Counted from the first letter of the stretch, positions 17,054 through 25,540 are shown. The stretch: 64,000 nt of DNA from Nocardioides sp. 1609 (GCF_004522105.1 NZ_SPUJ01000008.1:124001-188000); one strand, 5' to 3'. Translations and numbers: made by a program. The notes: generated by a model not told the origin, from the sequence alone.

Positions 17054-17919
17054 TGTCGACGATGGGATTGTCTTTCCTAGTGCTCACGAGGAACCGTCGC
17101 GAGGATCTACGGCGGTGTTTGGATTCCATCATCTCGCAAGCGCCAGCAGGGGCGCCGCTGCTAGTTCTCGTCAACGGCACCGAGGACGACACCACCGAGA
17201 TGCTGGCTCGGGACTATGGACATGTGCGTGTTGAGGTACAGGCTGAGAACCTTGGCTGCCCCGGCGGCCGGAACTTGGGAATTAGGTTGGCCGAGACCGA
17301 GTGGGTGATGTGCGTCGACGACGACGGGTGGCTGCCCGAAGGGTCCGTCGAGGCGGCGCTGGACGCAATATCCCGGGTGCCTTCGGCCGCCATCATCGGC
17401 GGCCCTGTCATCGAGTTTCCCAGTGAGCGGCCAACCGGCGACCTGCAGCGAACGGGCCTGTTCACCGGTGGGATTTGTGTGGCGCATCGGGGGAAGTTCT
17501 TGTCGCATGGTGGCTACCACGAGGACGGACTTCGTCAAGGCGAGGAGTCCGAGCTTGCAATTCGTCTTGCGCAGGGAGGCGAGGAAATTTGGCACTCGCC
17601 CCAGATGAGATTGGTGCATGCGACAGACCGTTCGCCTGAGAAGCGCCGCGAGATCATCCGTTCCGGCACCCGGCAAGCCATCCTGACTGGGATCAAGTAC
17701 GCGCCGCTGCGGGTGCTGCTCCCATACCTCGCCATCCGCTGGCTCAGCTTTGCGAAGGTAGGAGTGCGTTGGGGCATCCCGATGTCCGTAGTCAAGGGTT
17801 CGGTCGACGCCTTCCGCTTGGCCGTGCCTACGTGGCGACGAAGAAGCCCCGTAAGCATGCGCGCACTGCTCGCCGTTTCCGGCCGATTCCCGAGCAGGGA
17901 CCGACACCAGCCGTCCTAG
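17050..17919 (+). CDS. GT2-family glycosyltransferase
   Basis: The product is 289 residues. It has a GT-A fold with FLVLTRNRREDLRRCLDSI, LVLVNGTEDDT, ENLGCPGGRNLGIRLAETEW and the metal-binding MCVDDDGWLPEGS (DxD). The acceptor-side GEESELAIRLAQGGEEIWH is the ED-containing loop with the catalytic base. It resembles rhamnosyl- or galactosyltransferase-like family 2 enzymes; the actual sugar cannot be read. The ATG at 17050 overlaps the polymerase stop (ATGA). A second ATG at 17053 has the better spacing to GTGAGGA. It is the last gene of the operon; 128 bases with only a weak 5-bp inverted repeat follow before the convergent DUF4012 gene. Confidence 0.83.
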   Translation: MMSTMGLSFLVLTRNRREDLRRCLDSIISQAPAGAPLLVLVNGTEDDTTEMLARDYGHVRVEVQAENLGCPGGRNLGIRLAETEWVMCVDDDGWLPEGSVEAALDAISRVPSAAIIGGPVIEFPSERPTGDLQRTGLFTGGICVAHRGKFLSHGGYHEDGLRQGEESELAIRLAQGGEEIWHSPQMRLVHATDRSPEKRREIIRSGTRQAILTGIKYAPLRVLLPYLAIRWLSFAKVGVRWGIPMSVVKGSVDAFRLAVPTWRRRSPVSMRALLAVSGRFPSRDRHQPS

Positions 17920-18047
17920 ACACTGCACACGGTTTCTGTTGATCAATCGTTCAACTAGTCGTTCCTGCGGACGTATGGCTTAGTCAGCCGAGCGGCCGCC
18001 TTTAGGCGCATGTTGTAGGCGACGGCCGAGATCGTGACGCGCGATGC

Positions 18048-19799
18048 TCAAGATGAGCAGCTACTTCTGAACACGCCTCCTGCAATCCCCGACACCACGC
18101 TGGGGGTCACACCTAGCTCACCGTCGCCAACCTGACCGGGCCCGCTCTCCATGGTCCAGTTGATGACGGCGTCGTCCAAGGTGGAGAGCTCGGTGACGAC
18201 CGTGACGACCTGCCGGTCCTTGACCCGGACGTTCTGCTCGAAGGGCTCGACCTTCCGTCCGTTCAGGGTGATGTCGCCGATCGCGCCGCCGGCCGGGCTG
18301 TAGATCCGGATGGAGACGACCTGGGAGCCGGCGTCGACACCGCGGACCCCTCCCCCGGTCACCGACACCGGGAGCTCGGCCGCATCCGCCGCGGTGATCA
18401 CCTGGTTCAGCGTCATCTGGGCCGCCAGTTGCTGGCGGTCGTTCTCGCACGACATCGACTCCACCGTGACGCGGTAGCGCAGGTAGTAGGACATCTTCGA
18501 CCCGGTGGCGTCGTTGAGGCCCACGTCGACGTGTGGGGTCCGCTGGTCGTCGCCGGCGAGCTCCCCCAGCACCCGGCTGTCGGCCAGGAGCGCCTGGTCC
18601 TCCTCGTCGAAGGAGGCGACGAGGAAACGGCCCTCGCGGGCGGCCCGCTCGAAGCCGTCGACGAGCGAGACGGGCGACCGCACGTCGGTGGACGCAGCAT
18701 CGAAGATCGCCCGGGCGGCACCGCCGAAGAACACGTCCTGCTCCTCCGGCTCGAGCTCCAGGTAGGGCCGGCTGAGCAGCTCCTCGACGAGGTTCTCGCT
18801 GGTCAGGCTCCGCCCGTCGACCGTCACCGGGCCGGTGCCCTCGAGCAGGTAGGACATGCCGACCGGGTCAAGCGCCAGCACCCCGTCGAGGTCGACGTTG
18901 GGGAACCGCCTGTCCCAGTGGGCGTCCCACATCTGTGCGGCCCGCGGGAAGTCGGGGGCGAAGCCCGGGTTCTGGAAGAACACACCGATCTCCTTCCCGT
19001 AGACCTCGACCTCCTCGGGGGTCAGCGGCACCACGGGCGTGTCGGCGGTCGGGAAGTCACCGGCCACCCCCTGCCGCGCCATGTCGATCCGCCCGTCCTC
19101 GGCGTGGATGAGCGCCCACGCGCCCGGCATGCCGCCGGTCGCCCGGACCTCCGCGTTGTTCTGGAAGAGCAGCAGGTAGTCGCGCGGCCCGTCGGCGCCG
19201 ACCATCCTGGGAAGGACGCGGACGGCTGTGTCGGCCGAGCGCAGGCTGACCGCCGCCCGTTCCAGCTGGTCGGCGTAGTCGTCGAAGCGGCGGTCGAGGA
19301 CGCCGACGAACCCCGACGAGTCGACCGCCTGGACCTCCGTCGCTGCCGCGGTGAGCGCCTCGCTGGCCCGACCCACCGGTTCCTGCATCGACTCGACGGC
19401 GGCGAGGTCGATCCGGCCGCCCTGGTAGACCCCGTCGAGCGCGTCGACGGTGCTCGCGATCGGTGCGACCGCGTCCGTGGCGACCGACGACAGCGTCCGG
19501 CTCAGGACGCGCACGCCGTCGGCGTCGTCGCCGACGAGCGGGACGTGAGTCATCACGCTCCACCACGCGCCGTCGGTTCGGTTCTCGGCCGAGCGCGCCG
19601 CGTCCTGCAGGTCGGCGATGGCCCGGTCGCGCGCTGCGGCGTCGTCCCCGTTCAGCGCTTGCCGGAGGTCCGAGACCGCCGCCTCGGCGTCACCGAGGTC
19701 CTGCTGCACCTGATAGGTCAGCCAGACGGTGTAGCCGACCACCGCGACGATCGCGGCGGACACGGCGGAGATGATGACGCTGCGTCGGCGAACCGCCAC
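18048..19799 (-). CDS. DUF4012 domain-containing membrane-anchored protein
   Basis: The product is 583 residues. One amino-terminal transmembrane helix (SVIISAVSAAIVAVVGYTVW) is followed by a coiled-coil-prone stretch (about 30-170) and a long extracytoplasmic DUF4012 domain. Its hallmark YLLLFQNNAEVRATGGMPGA is visible near residue 220, with VLALDPVGMSYLLEGTGPV further on. DUF4012 proteins commonly lie in actinobacterial capsule clusters, and a role in export or anchoring is suspected but unproven. The GTG at 19797-19799 is chosen because AAGGAGA lies exactly eight bases upstream. A TTG at 19877 would overlap a terminator-like hairpin. It converges with the polysaccharide operon. Confidence 0.85.
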   Translation of the reverse strand: MAVRRRSVIISAVSAAIVAVVGYTVWLTYQVQQDLGDAEAAVSDLRQALNGDDAAARDRAIADLQDAARSAENRTDGAWWSVMTHVPLVGDDADGVRVLSRTLSSVATDAVAPIASTVDALDGVYQGGRIDLAAVESMQEPVGRASEALTAAATEVQAVDSSGFVGVLDRRFDDYADQLERAAVSLRSADTAVRVLPRMVGADGPRDYLLLFQNNAEVRATGGMPGAWALIHAEDGRIDMARQGVAGDFPTADTPVVPLTPEEVEVYGKEIGVFFQNPGFAPDFPRAAQMWDAHWDRRFPNVDLDGVLALDPVGMSYLLEGTGPVTVDGRSLTSENLVEELLSRPYLELEPEEQDVFFGGAARAIFDAASTDVRSPVSLVDGFERAAREGRFLVASFDEEDQALLADSRVLGELAGDDQRTPHVDVGLNDATGSKMSYYLRYRVTVESMSCENDRQQLAAQMTLNQVITAADAAELPVSVTGGGVRGVDAGSQVVSIRIYSPAGGAIGDITLNGRKVEPFEQNVRVKDRQVVTVVTELSTLDDAVINWTMESGPGQVGDGELGVTPSVVSGIAGGVFRSSCSS

Positions 19800-19877
19800 G
19801 GGTGGTGTCTCCTTCGGGGAAGTCACGGACGGGGGCCGTCGGACGCTGCCGGACGACAAGGTCCCTGGACGCGACAA

Positions 19878-19904
19878 GGGTCCGATGCGCCTCGCATCGG
19901 ACCC
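19878..19904 (-). terminator. Perfect 12-bp inverted repeat
   Basis: GGGTCCGATGCG and its exact complement are separated by three bases. The repeat lies 18 bases beyond the stop of the small exported protein and before the DUF4012 start. It could end transcription or stabilise the 3' end of that mRNA. There is no U-run, so classical intrinsic termination is not proven. Confidence 0.5.
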
Positions 19905-19921
19905 CCGTCTCGCTCAGTTGG

Positions 19922-20323
19922 TCAGCGACGTGCCTTCACCCGGACCGTCGTGGAGTCCTGGCTGCGCTTGTAGATGCTGTTCTTCGCCGGGACGTAGGTC
20001 GCAGTCACGCGGTACCTGCCGGGCTTGAGGCCGCTGAAGGTCACCGTGGAGGCGCTGCGAGCGTCGCGGGTGGCCGAGCGGGTCTTGCCCGGGCCCGTGA
20101 CGGTGATCTTGACCTGGCCCTTGGGCCGGGCGTCGCCGGCGGTGCGCACCGTGGCACGAACCCGCAGATTGCGGGCGGCAGGGGACGTGGCGTTGACCTG
20201 CGTCGACGTCTTGACGCAGCCGGTGTAGGGGCAGTCGACGGCCGAGGCCGTGCTGCCGCTGAAGGCCACCAGACCCGATCCGAGGAGCACCGAGAACAGC
20301 AGGCCGACGATCAGTTTCTTCAT
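19922..20323 (-). CDS. Small exported Ig-like/fibronectin-like repeat protein
   Basis: The product is 133 residues. A signal peptide (MKKLIVGLLFSVLLGSG, cut after TASA) precedes a mature domain of about 105 residues. It starts with a cysteine pair, DCPYTGCVK, and continues as one beta-sandwich with RVRATVRTAGDARPKGQVKI and TVTFSGLKPGRYRVTATYVP, the pattern of bacterial Ig-like (Big_3/5-type) domains. The mature chain is very basic (many Arg/Lys), which would suit binding an acidic, pyruvylated polymer; that is an inference. The start ATG at 20321-20323 has GAGGAAC upstream. It is divergent from the pglF-like gene and separated from it by 189 bases holding two inverted repeats. Confidence 0.72.
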   Translation of the reverse strand: MKKLIVGLLFSVLLGSGLVAFSGSTASAVDCPYTGCVKTSTQVNATSPAARNLRVRATVRTAGDARPKGQVKITVTGPGKTRSATRDARSASTVTFSGLKPGRYRVTATYVPAKNSIYKRSQDSTTVRVKARR

Positions 20324-20512
20324 TGTGTTCCTCAAACGTGTGGGGGCCCCCAGAGGGCGCCAGTTAATCACGGCGCTCCTGCGCCCGCCAATTGCCGAAA
20401 TAGCAGCGACGGGGTGTCTCAGACACCGTACTGAGATCGGTCGAGACGTTTTCGCGAGAACGCGGCAAAAACCGTCAAGGCATGATATTCAAGGCGGTGG
20501 GGACATTCGTAC
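20324..20512. promoter_or_regulatory. Divergent intergenic region with inverted repeats
   Basis: The region separates the minus-strand exported protein from the plus-strand pglF-like gene. It holds a perfect 12-bp palindrome (TGGGGGCCCCCA, 20341-20352) and a perfect inverted repeat GGTGTC-TCA-GACACC (20413-20427), both operator-like. TTGCCGAAAT at 20392-20401 resembles the TTGCCGAATT seen before the kinase gene. No clear -35/-10 pair is visible. Confidence 0.45.
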
Positions 20513-22378
20513 GTGGGAGAATTCGTGCTCGTCGAGCAGCTTCGTAACAATCGTGTCGTCGTCTCCATGACGGTCGACACCGCGGCGTGGCTTGTCAGCT
20601 TCGTCGCCTTCACCTGGCTCCGGTTCGACACGACCGGCACCGACGCTCCATGGGGGCAGGTGGGCGTGGTCGCCGTGGTGACCGTCGTCCTCTACCTGGC
20701 CGTCGGCTGGGCGACCCAGCTCTTCCGAGGTCGCGCCAAGGTCGCCAGCCTGGACGAGATGCTGCTGCTGGGGGCGACGATCGGGCTGGTCGGAGGCCTC
20801 GTCTTCTCAGCCAACCTCGTCTTCCAGTGGGCGCCGCGCAGCGTGCCCGCTGGCGCCGCGCTCGGGACGCTCGTCCTGGCCGCCTGGGCGCGGGCCGCGT
20901 GGCGACGTCTCGGCGAGCGGGACGCGGAGCGGCGTCCGGGCGGCGCCGACACCCGCCGCGTCCTCGTCGTCGGCGCCGGCGAGGCAGGGAACGACCTGGT
21001 CCGCTCGATGCTGCACGACGTCAACCGCACCTGGCGACCCGTGGGGTTCCTCGACGACGACCCGCGCAAGCGCCACCTGCGGTTGCGAGGCGTCCCGGTG
21101 CTGGGGACCACCGACGAGATGGCCGAGACGGCTGCCCGTCTCGAGGTCGGCACCGTGATCCTCGCCCTGCCGAGCGCGGACGCCGCCACCATCAGCCGGC
21201 TGCGCGTCGCCGCGGGCCGCGCCCGTCTCGGCGTCAAGGTGCTGCCCGCCAACACGCAGCTGCTCAGTGACCAGGTGGGCATCCGCGACCTCCGCGACAT
21301 CAACCTCACCGACGTCCTCGGCCGCCACCAGCTCGACACCGACGTCGACGCCATCGCCGAGTACCTGCGCGGTCGCCGCGTGCTCGTGACCGGCGCCGGG
21401 GGTTCGATCGGCGCCGAGCTGTGCCGTCAGATCCACCGCTACGGGCCGGCCGAGCTGATGATGCTCGACCGCGACGAGTCGGCCCTGCACGCGGTGCAAC
21501 TGTCGATCCACGGCCGGGCACTGCTCGACACCGACGAGGTCATCCTCTGCGACATCCGCGACGAGGCCGCCGTCAACCAGCTCTTCCTGGCCCGCCGGCC
21601 CGAGGTGGTCTTCCACGCGGCAGCGCTCAAGCACCTCCCGATGCTGGAGCAGTACCCCGCCGAGGCGGTCAAGACCAACGTCATCGGCACCCGCATCGTG
21701 CTCGACGCCGCCGTGCGCGTGGGAGTGACGACCTTCGTCAACATCTCGACCGACAAGGCCGCCAACCCGTGCAGCGTGCTCGGCTACTCCAAGCGGATCG
21801 CCGAGCGCATCACCGCCCAGCGGGCGGAGATCGCCGACGGCACCTTCCTCTCGGTGCGCTTCGGCAACGTGCTCGGCAGCCGCGGGTCGGTCCTGACGTC
21901 GTTCGCCAAGCAGATCGCCGGCGGCGGCCCGGTCACGGTCACCGACCCGGACGTCACGCGCTTCTTCATGACCATCGAAGAGGCCTGTCAGCTGGTCATC
22001 CAGGCCGCCGCGATCGGCAACCCCGGCGAGGCGCTGGTGCTCGACATGGGCGAGCCGGTCCGGATCCTCGACGTCGCCCGCCAGCTCATCGAGCAGTTCG
22101 GCACGCCGGTCGACATCGTCTACACCGGTCTTCGTGAGGGCGAGAAGCTGCACGAGGAGCTCTTCGGGGACGACGAGCCGCGTGACCTGCGCCCGATACA
22201 CCCGATGGTCTCGCACGTCCCGGTGCCGGGCATCGACGAGGACGAGATCACCGCGCTGCCGACGAACGGTGCCACCGACGACGTCCGTCGGTCGATGGCG
22301 CTGCTCTGCGTCAACGACTGCCCGCTGGTCCCCTCCCCCGTTGCCTCCCCCGCCACAGCTGGGTCGGCGACGGGGTGA
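20513..22378 (+). CDS. pglF: PglF/CapD-type membrane UDP-GlcNAc 4,6-dehydratase
   Basis: The product is 621 residues. Four transmembrane helices occupy about the first 125 residues. A CoA-binding-like Rossmann domain (RRVLVVGAGEAGNDLV) and then the catalytic extended SDR domain follow, with VLVTGAGGSIGAELCRQI, HAAALKHLPMLEQYPAEAVK, STDKAANPCSVLGYSKR and RFGNVLGSRGSVLTSFAKQI. The tyrosine position of YxxxK is leucine (LGYSK), in line with PglF relatives, which also lack that tyrosine. It should make the 4-keto sugar for the PglE/PglD/PglC genes at 4.7-7.0 kb. It lies 15 kb away and in its own transcription unit. The start is GTG 20513; GTG 20525 is an alternative. Confidence 0.87.
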   Translation: MGEFVLVEQLRNNRVVVSMTVDTAAWLVSFVAFTWLRFDTTGTDAPWGQVGVVAVVTVVLYLAVGWATQLFRGRAKVASLDEMLLLGATIGLVGGLVFSANLVFQWAPRSVPAGAALGTLVLAAWARAAWRRLGERDAERRPGGADTRRVLVVGAGEAGNDLVRSMLHDVNRTWRPVGFLDDDPRKRHLRLRGVPVLGTTDEMAETAARLEVGTVILALPSADAATISRLRVAAGRARLGVKVLPANTQLLSDQVGIRDLRDINLTDVLGRHQLDTDVDAIAEYLRGRRVLVTGAGGSIGAELCRQIHRYGPAELMMLDRDESALHAVQLSIHGRALLDTDEVILCDIRDEAAVNQLFLARRPEVVFHAAALKHLPMLEQYPAEAVKTNVIGTRIVLDAAVRVGVTTFVNISTDKAANPCSVLGYSKRIAERITAQRAEIADGTFLSVRFGNVLGSRGSVLTSFAKQIAGGGPVTVTDPDVTRFFMTIEEACQLVIQAAAIGNPGEALVLDMGEPVRILDVARQLIEQFGTPVDIVYTGLREGEKLHEELFGDDEPRDLRPIHPMVSHVPVPGIDEDEITALPTNGATDDVRRSMALLCVNDCPLVPSPVASPATAGSATG

Positions 22379-22792
22379 CTTGCTAGCGCGACGAGGCCGG
22401 TGACGTGGTCGCCGCGCGAGCGACGTCCTGAGCGTGGGTCCTCGACGCGGAGCCATGGTGCGTCCGAGCTGCAGGGCGGCTCGCAGCTTGTCCGCCCCTG
22501 CGAGGCGACTCGGCTCGGGTGGAGCTCGCGGGGTCGGCTCTTTTGGCGAGGTCCACCGCGAACGGGACCATCGCGACGTCCATGCCCATCCACTCGGCCA
22601 CGTCGTCCGGGAGCGGCTGCCACCCATTTGTCATCTGACGATTACACGCCATCAACCTGAACGTCACGTTCACGTTCGATCCACATCTTGGTAGGTCCTC
22701 GGCGGTTCCAACCCGTCTGCATCTGCCAGATCCGTGACATTTTGCCGGCGTTTGGACGGAGATTCGCTTCGCCCTATTGCCGAATTCGAGAA
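22379..22792. other. Intergenic chromosome-side flank of the integrated element
   Basis: There are 414 bases between the pglF-like stop and the left attachment repeat. A weak minus-strand reading frame near 22383-22673 lacks ribosome-site and family support. TTGCCGAATT occurs at 22777-22786, 7 bases before the attachment repeat. I see no RNA gene or terminator with a U-run. Confidence 0.5.
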
Positions 22793-22810
22793 GGCGATAC
22801 TGGGTTCGAA
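22793..22810 (+). repeat. Left attachment-site direct repeat (attL core)
   Basis: The 18-bp sequence GGCGATACTGGGTTCGAA is identical to 49267-49284, which is the acceptor/T-arm part of the tRNA-Val(CAC) gene. The bases on both sides differ between copies, so the identity block is exactly delimited. It lies 174 bp upstream of the integrase start, as expected of an att site. Confidence 0.85.
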
Positions 22811-22828
22811 GTTTTGAGAAGCGGGTTC

Positions 22829-22850
22829 GGCTCAGGACTAGTTCTGAGCC
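22829..22850. promoter_or_regulatory. 22-bp near-perfect palindrome between att site and integrase
   Basis: The two half-sites are GGCTCAGGACT and AGTTCTGAGCC, which pair along their whole length except for one G-T. The palindrome is centred 145 bp before the integrase start. It could be an arm-type integrase/excisionase site or an operator for the integrase promoter. Two GGGTTCG repeats (from 22802 and 22823) lie beside it. Confidence 0.5.
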
Positions 22851-22983
22851 AGATTGCCGTAAACTCCCAGGTCAGAGGACGTTTTGGCCGACGACAGATG
22901 CGGACACCTCCGGACAAATTAGGACCCCGTTATTCCTCGTTGTTCCTCGTATGTTCCTCGAAACCGACCTGAGAGGGACCAAC

Positions 22984-24135
22984 ATGACGAAGAAGCGTGC
23001 GAGCAAGAGGCGAGGATTCGGCCGAGTGGAGCGGCTCGCCTCTGGCCGGTACCGGGCCGCCTACACCGGCCCCGACGGCAACCTCTATCGCGCTCCTGAG
23101 ACGTTCGCATCCAAGGACGACGCGATTGCGTGGCTAACCGCGCGACGCGCCGAGATCAGCCTAGAGCTCTGGGCGCCCGAAGCCGCCGCTCGCGCCGCCA
23201 GGCAGAAGGCGATCCCCACCCTGCGTGAATACGCCGACGAGTGGCTCGAGACGAGGAAGACCCAGGGCCGCGCACTGCGGCCCACAACGCGGCAGCAGTA
23301 CCGGATGCTCCTCGACACGTGGATCTACCCCACGTTCGGCGACGAGCGCATCGACAGGATCTCGGCCGACGACGTAGACACTTGGTACGACGGCGTCGCG
23401 CCCGGACGCGAGACCATCCGCGCCCAGTCCTACAGCCTGCTCCGCACAGTCTTCGCCAGCGCCGCCTCCGAGCGCCCGTATCCGCTGGTGCCCTACAACC
23501 CCGCCCACATTCGTGGAGCCGGCAGCGCGAAGCGAGCCCACCGTGTTCAACCAGCCAGCCTCGAAGAGCTCGAGACGATCGTCGAGGCGATGCCAGACCG
23601 CTACCAACTGATGGCGCTGCTGGCCGCATGGTTCGCCATGCGCTTCGGCGAGCTGACCGAGCTGCGACGCGGCGACATTGACCTCCGTACCGGACGAGTG
23701 AAGGTCCGCCGGGGCGTCGTCCGCGTCGACGGCGAGTTCATCATCGGTCCACCCAAGACCGACGCCGGCGTCCGCGACATCGCGATCCCGCCTCACCTCC
23801 TGCCGTTGGTGGAGGGCCACCTCTCCGACCACACCGCGCCCGGCAGGGAGTCGCTGCTCTTTCCAGCCGCCGGCGACAGCAACCGCCACATGGCGCCCGC
23901 AACTCTCTACAAGGTCTACTACCCGGCCCGTGAGGCCGCTGGCCGTAAGGATCTCCGCTGGCACGACCTCCGCCATACCGGCGCCGTCCTGGCCGCCCAG
24001 ACCGGCGCGACGCTTGCGGAGCTCATGGGCCGCCTCGGCCATACGACACCGGGAGCCGCCATGCGCTACCAGCACGCAGCTGCCGACCGCGATGCCGAGA
24101 TCGCGCGACGGTTGTCGGAACTTGCCGGCTCATAG
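22984..24135 (+). CDS. int: Tyrosine recombinase / site-specific integrase
   Basis: The product is 383 residues. It has an amino-terminal AP2/arm-binding-like region (GRYRAAYTGPDGNLYRAPETF), a SAM-like core-binding domain (about 75-165: LREYADEWLETRK onward), and a complete catalytic domain. The catalytic residues are all visible: arginine in MRFGELTELRRGD, lysine in GPPKTDAGVRDI, HDLRH (H-x-x-R), the second histidine in MGRLGHTTPG and the nucleophile tyrosine in AMRYQHA. It should integrate and, with the excisionase at 27.7 kb, excise the element at tRNA-Val. The ATG at 22984 has GAGAGGGA upstream; an ATG at 22777 would start outside the element and is rejected. Confidence 0.93.
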   Translation: MTKKRASKRRGFGRVERLASGRYRAAYTGPDGNLYRAPETFASKDDAIAWLTARRAEISLELWAPEAAARAARQKAIPTLREYADEWLETRKTQGRALRPTTRQQYRMLLDTWIYPTFGDERIDRISADDVDTWYDGVAPGRETIRAQSYSLLRTVFASAASERPYPLVPYNPAHIRGAGSAKRAHRVQPASLEELETIVEAMPDRYQLMALLAAWFAMRFGELTELRRGDIDLRTGRVKVRRGVVRVDGEFIIGPPKTDAGVRDIAIPPHLLPLVEGHLSDHTAPGRESLLFPAAGDSNRHMAPATLYKVYYPAREAAGRKDLRWHDLRHTGAVLAAQTGATLAELMGRLGHTTPGAAMRYQHAAADRDAEIARRLSELAGS

Positions 24136-24212
24136 GCGGTGTGGCGCCTCTGCACATGCACACGCGGGCTCAGTCGCTATCGTGGTGAGTGCCAAAGGGC
24201 AGGAGGTAGTTC

Positions 24213-24926
24213 ATGGAGCTGACGTCGGTCGTTTGCTTGGCAAACTCTAAGAAGCAAGGCGGAAACTGCTTCGCCGGAATCGAACTGGACGACGGTTGGC
24301 CAGCGGGTTGGGTCCGACCGATCGGACGTGGCTCCGGCCACGGAGTGTCCGTTCGAGAGCGGCAACTTGCTGACGGACGCGAGCCTCGTCCTCTCGACGT
24401 GATCAGCATCGCGCTCTCGGGTCCCGCTCCATGGGGCCATCAAGGCGAGAACTGGGATCTGGACCCATCGGTTGCTTGGGAGAAGATCGGAACGTGGGCG
24501 TACGACGACCTGGATGCGTTGGTTGATCCACCAGACGCACTGTGGACCGACGCAGAGTCGTCCAGCGTTGGCACGAGGGACCGAGTGCCTGTTGAATGCC
24601 TGGTTCCCGCTGGGGAGTCGATTCACCTCATCCGGCCGGGGCAAGCAGAGTTACGCGTTGCCAGGAACCCCTACAGTCGCACCGGCGAGATCGAGGTACG
24701 CGTTTCGTTTGAATACGCGGAGGCGCACCACCTCATCAAGGTCTCCGACCCGATCTACAAGGATTGGTACCTCCGAGAAGGCATTGGCACCTATGAGTTG
24801 CCCGAGACTTATCTGACGGTGAGTCTGGCTGAGCCCTGGGCACATACGCCGGGAGATCCTCAGTACTCGTACATCGTCGCGGCAGCGATCATCGAACCAG
24901 ACGGCCTCCCTGGGGCCAGCAGGTGA
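24213..24926 (+). CDS. Dual-OB-domain protein
   Basis: The product is 237 residues. The opening ELTSVVCLANSKKQGGNCFA, then GWVRPIGRG and PLDVISIALSGP, matches the dual-OB-fold family found beside DUF488 proteins in prokaryotic conflict operons; I name it from memory of that family. Two beta-barrel halves are apparent (about 1-75 and 100-225). OB folds suggest nucleic-acid or nucleotide binding, with no catalytic motif visible. The start ATG has a perfect AGGAGG upstream, and its stop overlaps the next start (GTGA), so it is translationally coupled to the first DUF488 gene. A promoter is likely in the 77 bases after the integrase (TATCGT near 24177). Confidence 0.75.
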   Translation: MELTSVVCLANSKKQGGNCFAGIELDDGWPAGWVRPIGRGSGHGVSVRERQLADGREPRPLDVISIALSGPAPWGHQGENWDLDPSVAWEKIGTWAYDDLDALVDPPDALWTDAESSSVGTRDRVPVECLVPAGESIHLIRPGQAELRVARNPYSRTGEIEVRVSFEYAEAHHLIKVSDPIYKDWYLREGIGTYELPETYLTVSLAEPWAHTPGDPQYSYIVAAAIIEPDGLPGASR

Positions 24927-25540
24927 ATGCGCAGCATCCGATCTTCACGCTCGGCCACTCGACACATTCGATCGAGGCCTTCCTCGCTCTGGTTCAACGG
25001 CACGCGATCTCCGCGATTGGCGACGTTCGATCGACACCGGCGAGCCGTTTTAACCCCCAGTTCAATCGGGTCGCGCTAACCCGTTCGCTCAAAGCGGTCG
25101 GCGTTGGATATGTCTTCCTTGGCAGCGAGCTGGGTGCTCGATCAGATGACCCGAACTGTTACGTCGACGGCAAGGTCAAATACGCGCGGCTTGCCAGCGC
25201 TCCAGCCTTCGCCGTAGCGATTGAGAGGTTGAAGAGGGGTCGCATGGATCAGCGCATCGCGATTATGTGCTCCGAGCGGGACCCGCTCGACTGCCATCGA
25301 ACACTGTTGGTCGCGAGGCACCTGGCGGAGCAAGGTGTCGAGGTATTGCACATCTTGGCGGACGGTTCGGTTGAACCGCACGCGGCCTCAATGATGCGCT
25401 TGAGAGACCTATTCAATCTTGCTGAAGCAGATCTACTTCACAACGAAGAAGAGCTCCTCCTGGCGGCGTTGACCCTGCAAGAGGATCGGATCGCCTACGT
25501 AGCCGACGAGGCTCTTGAGCCAGAACAAGGGACGGCATGA
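24923..25540 (+). CDS. DUF488 family protein (first of pair)
   Basis: The product is 205 residues. Family motifs are FTLGHSTHSIEAFLALVQ, IGDVRSTPASRFNPQFN, the segment around VFLGSELGAR, and the cysteine motif IMCSERDPLDCHRTLL. The D-V-R near residue 35 and the C-x-E...C-H-R site form the conserved core of DUF488. Its biochemical function is not established; nucleic-acid-linked or sulfur chemistry has been proposed. It overlaps the dual-OB gene upstream and the second DUF488 gene downstream by four bases each, so the three products probably work as one system. A carboxy-terminal extension of about 50 residues follows the core. Confidence 0.82.
   Translation: MNAQHPIFTLGHSTHSIEAFLALVQRHAISAIGDVRSTPASRFNPQFNRVALTRSLKAVGVGYVFLGSELGARSDDPNCYVDGKVKYARLASAPAFAVAIERLKRGRMDQRIAIMCSERDPLDCHRTLLVARHLAEQGVEVLHILADGSVEPHAASMMRLRDLFNLAEADLLHNEEELLLAALTLQEDRIAYVADEALEPEQGTA

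Noticed and set aside
22383..22673. Small minus-strand gene left of the attachment site
   Set aside because: There is no ribosome site and no family, and the carboxy end is low-complexity.
22777..22983. Longer integrase start at 22777
   Set aside because: It would begin outside the element and lacks a ribosome site. The ATG at 22984 has a good one and fits the family start.
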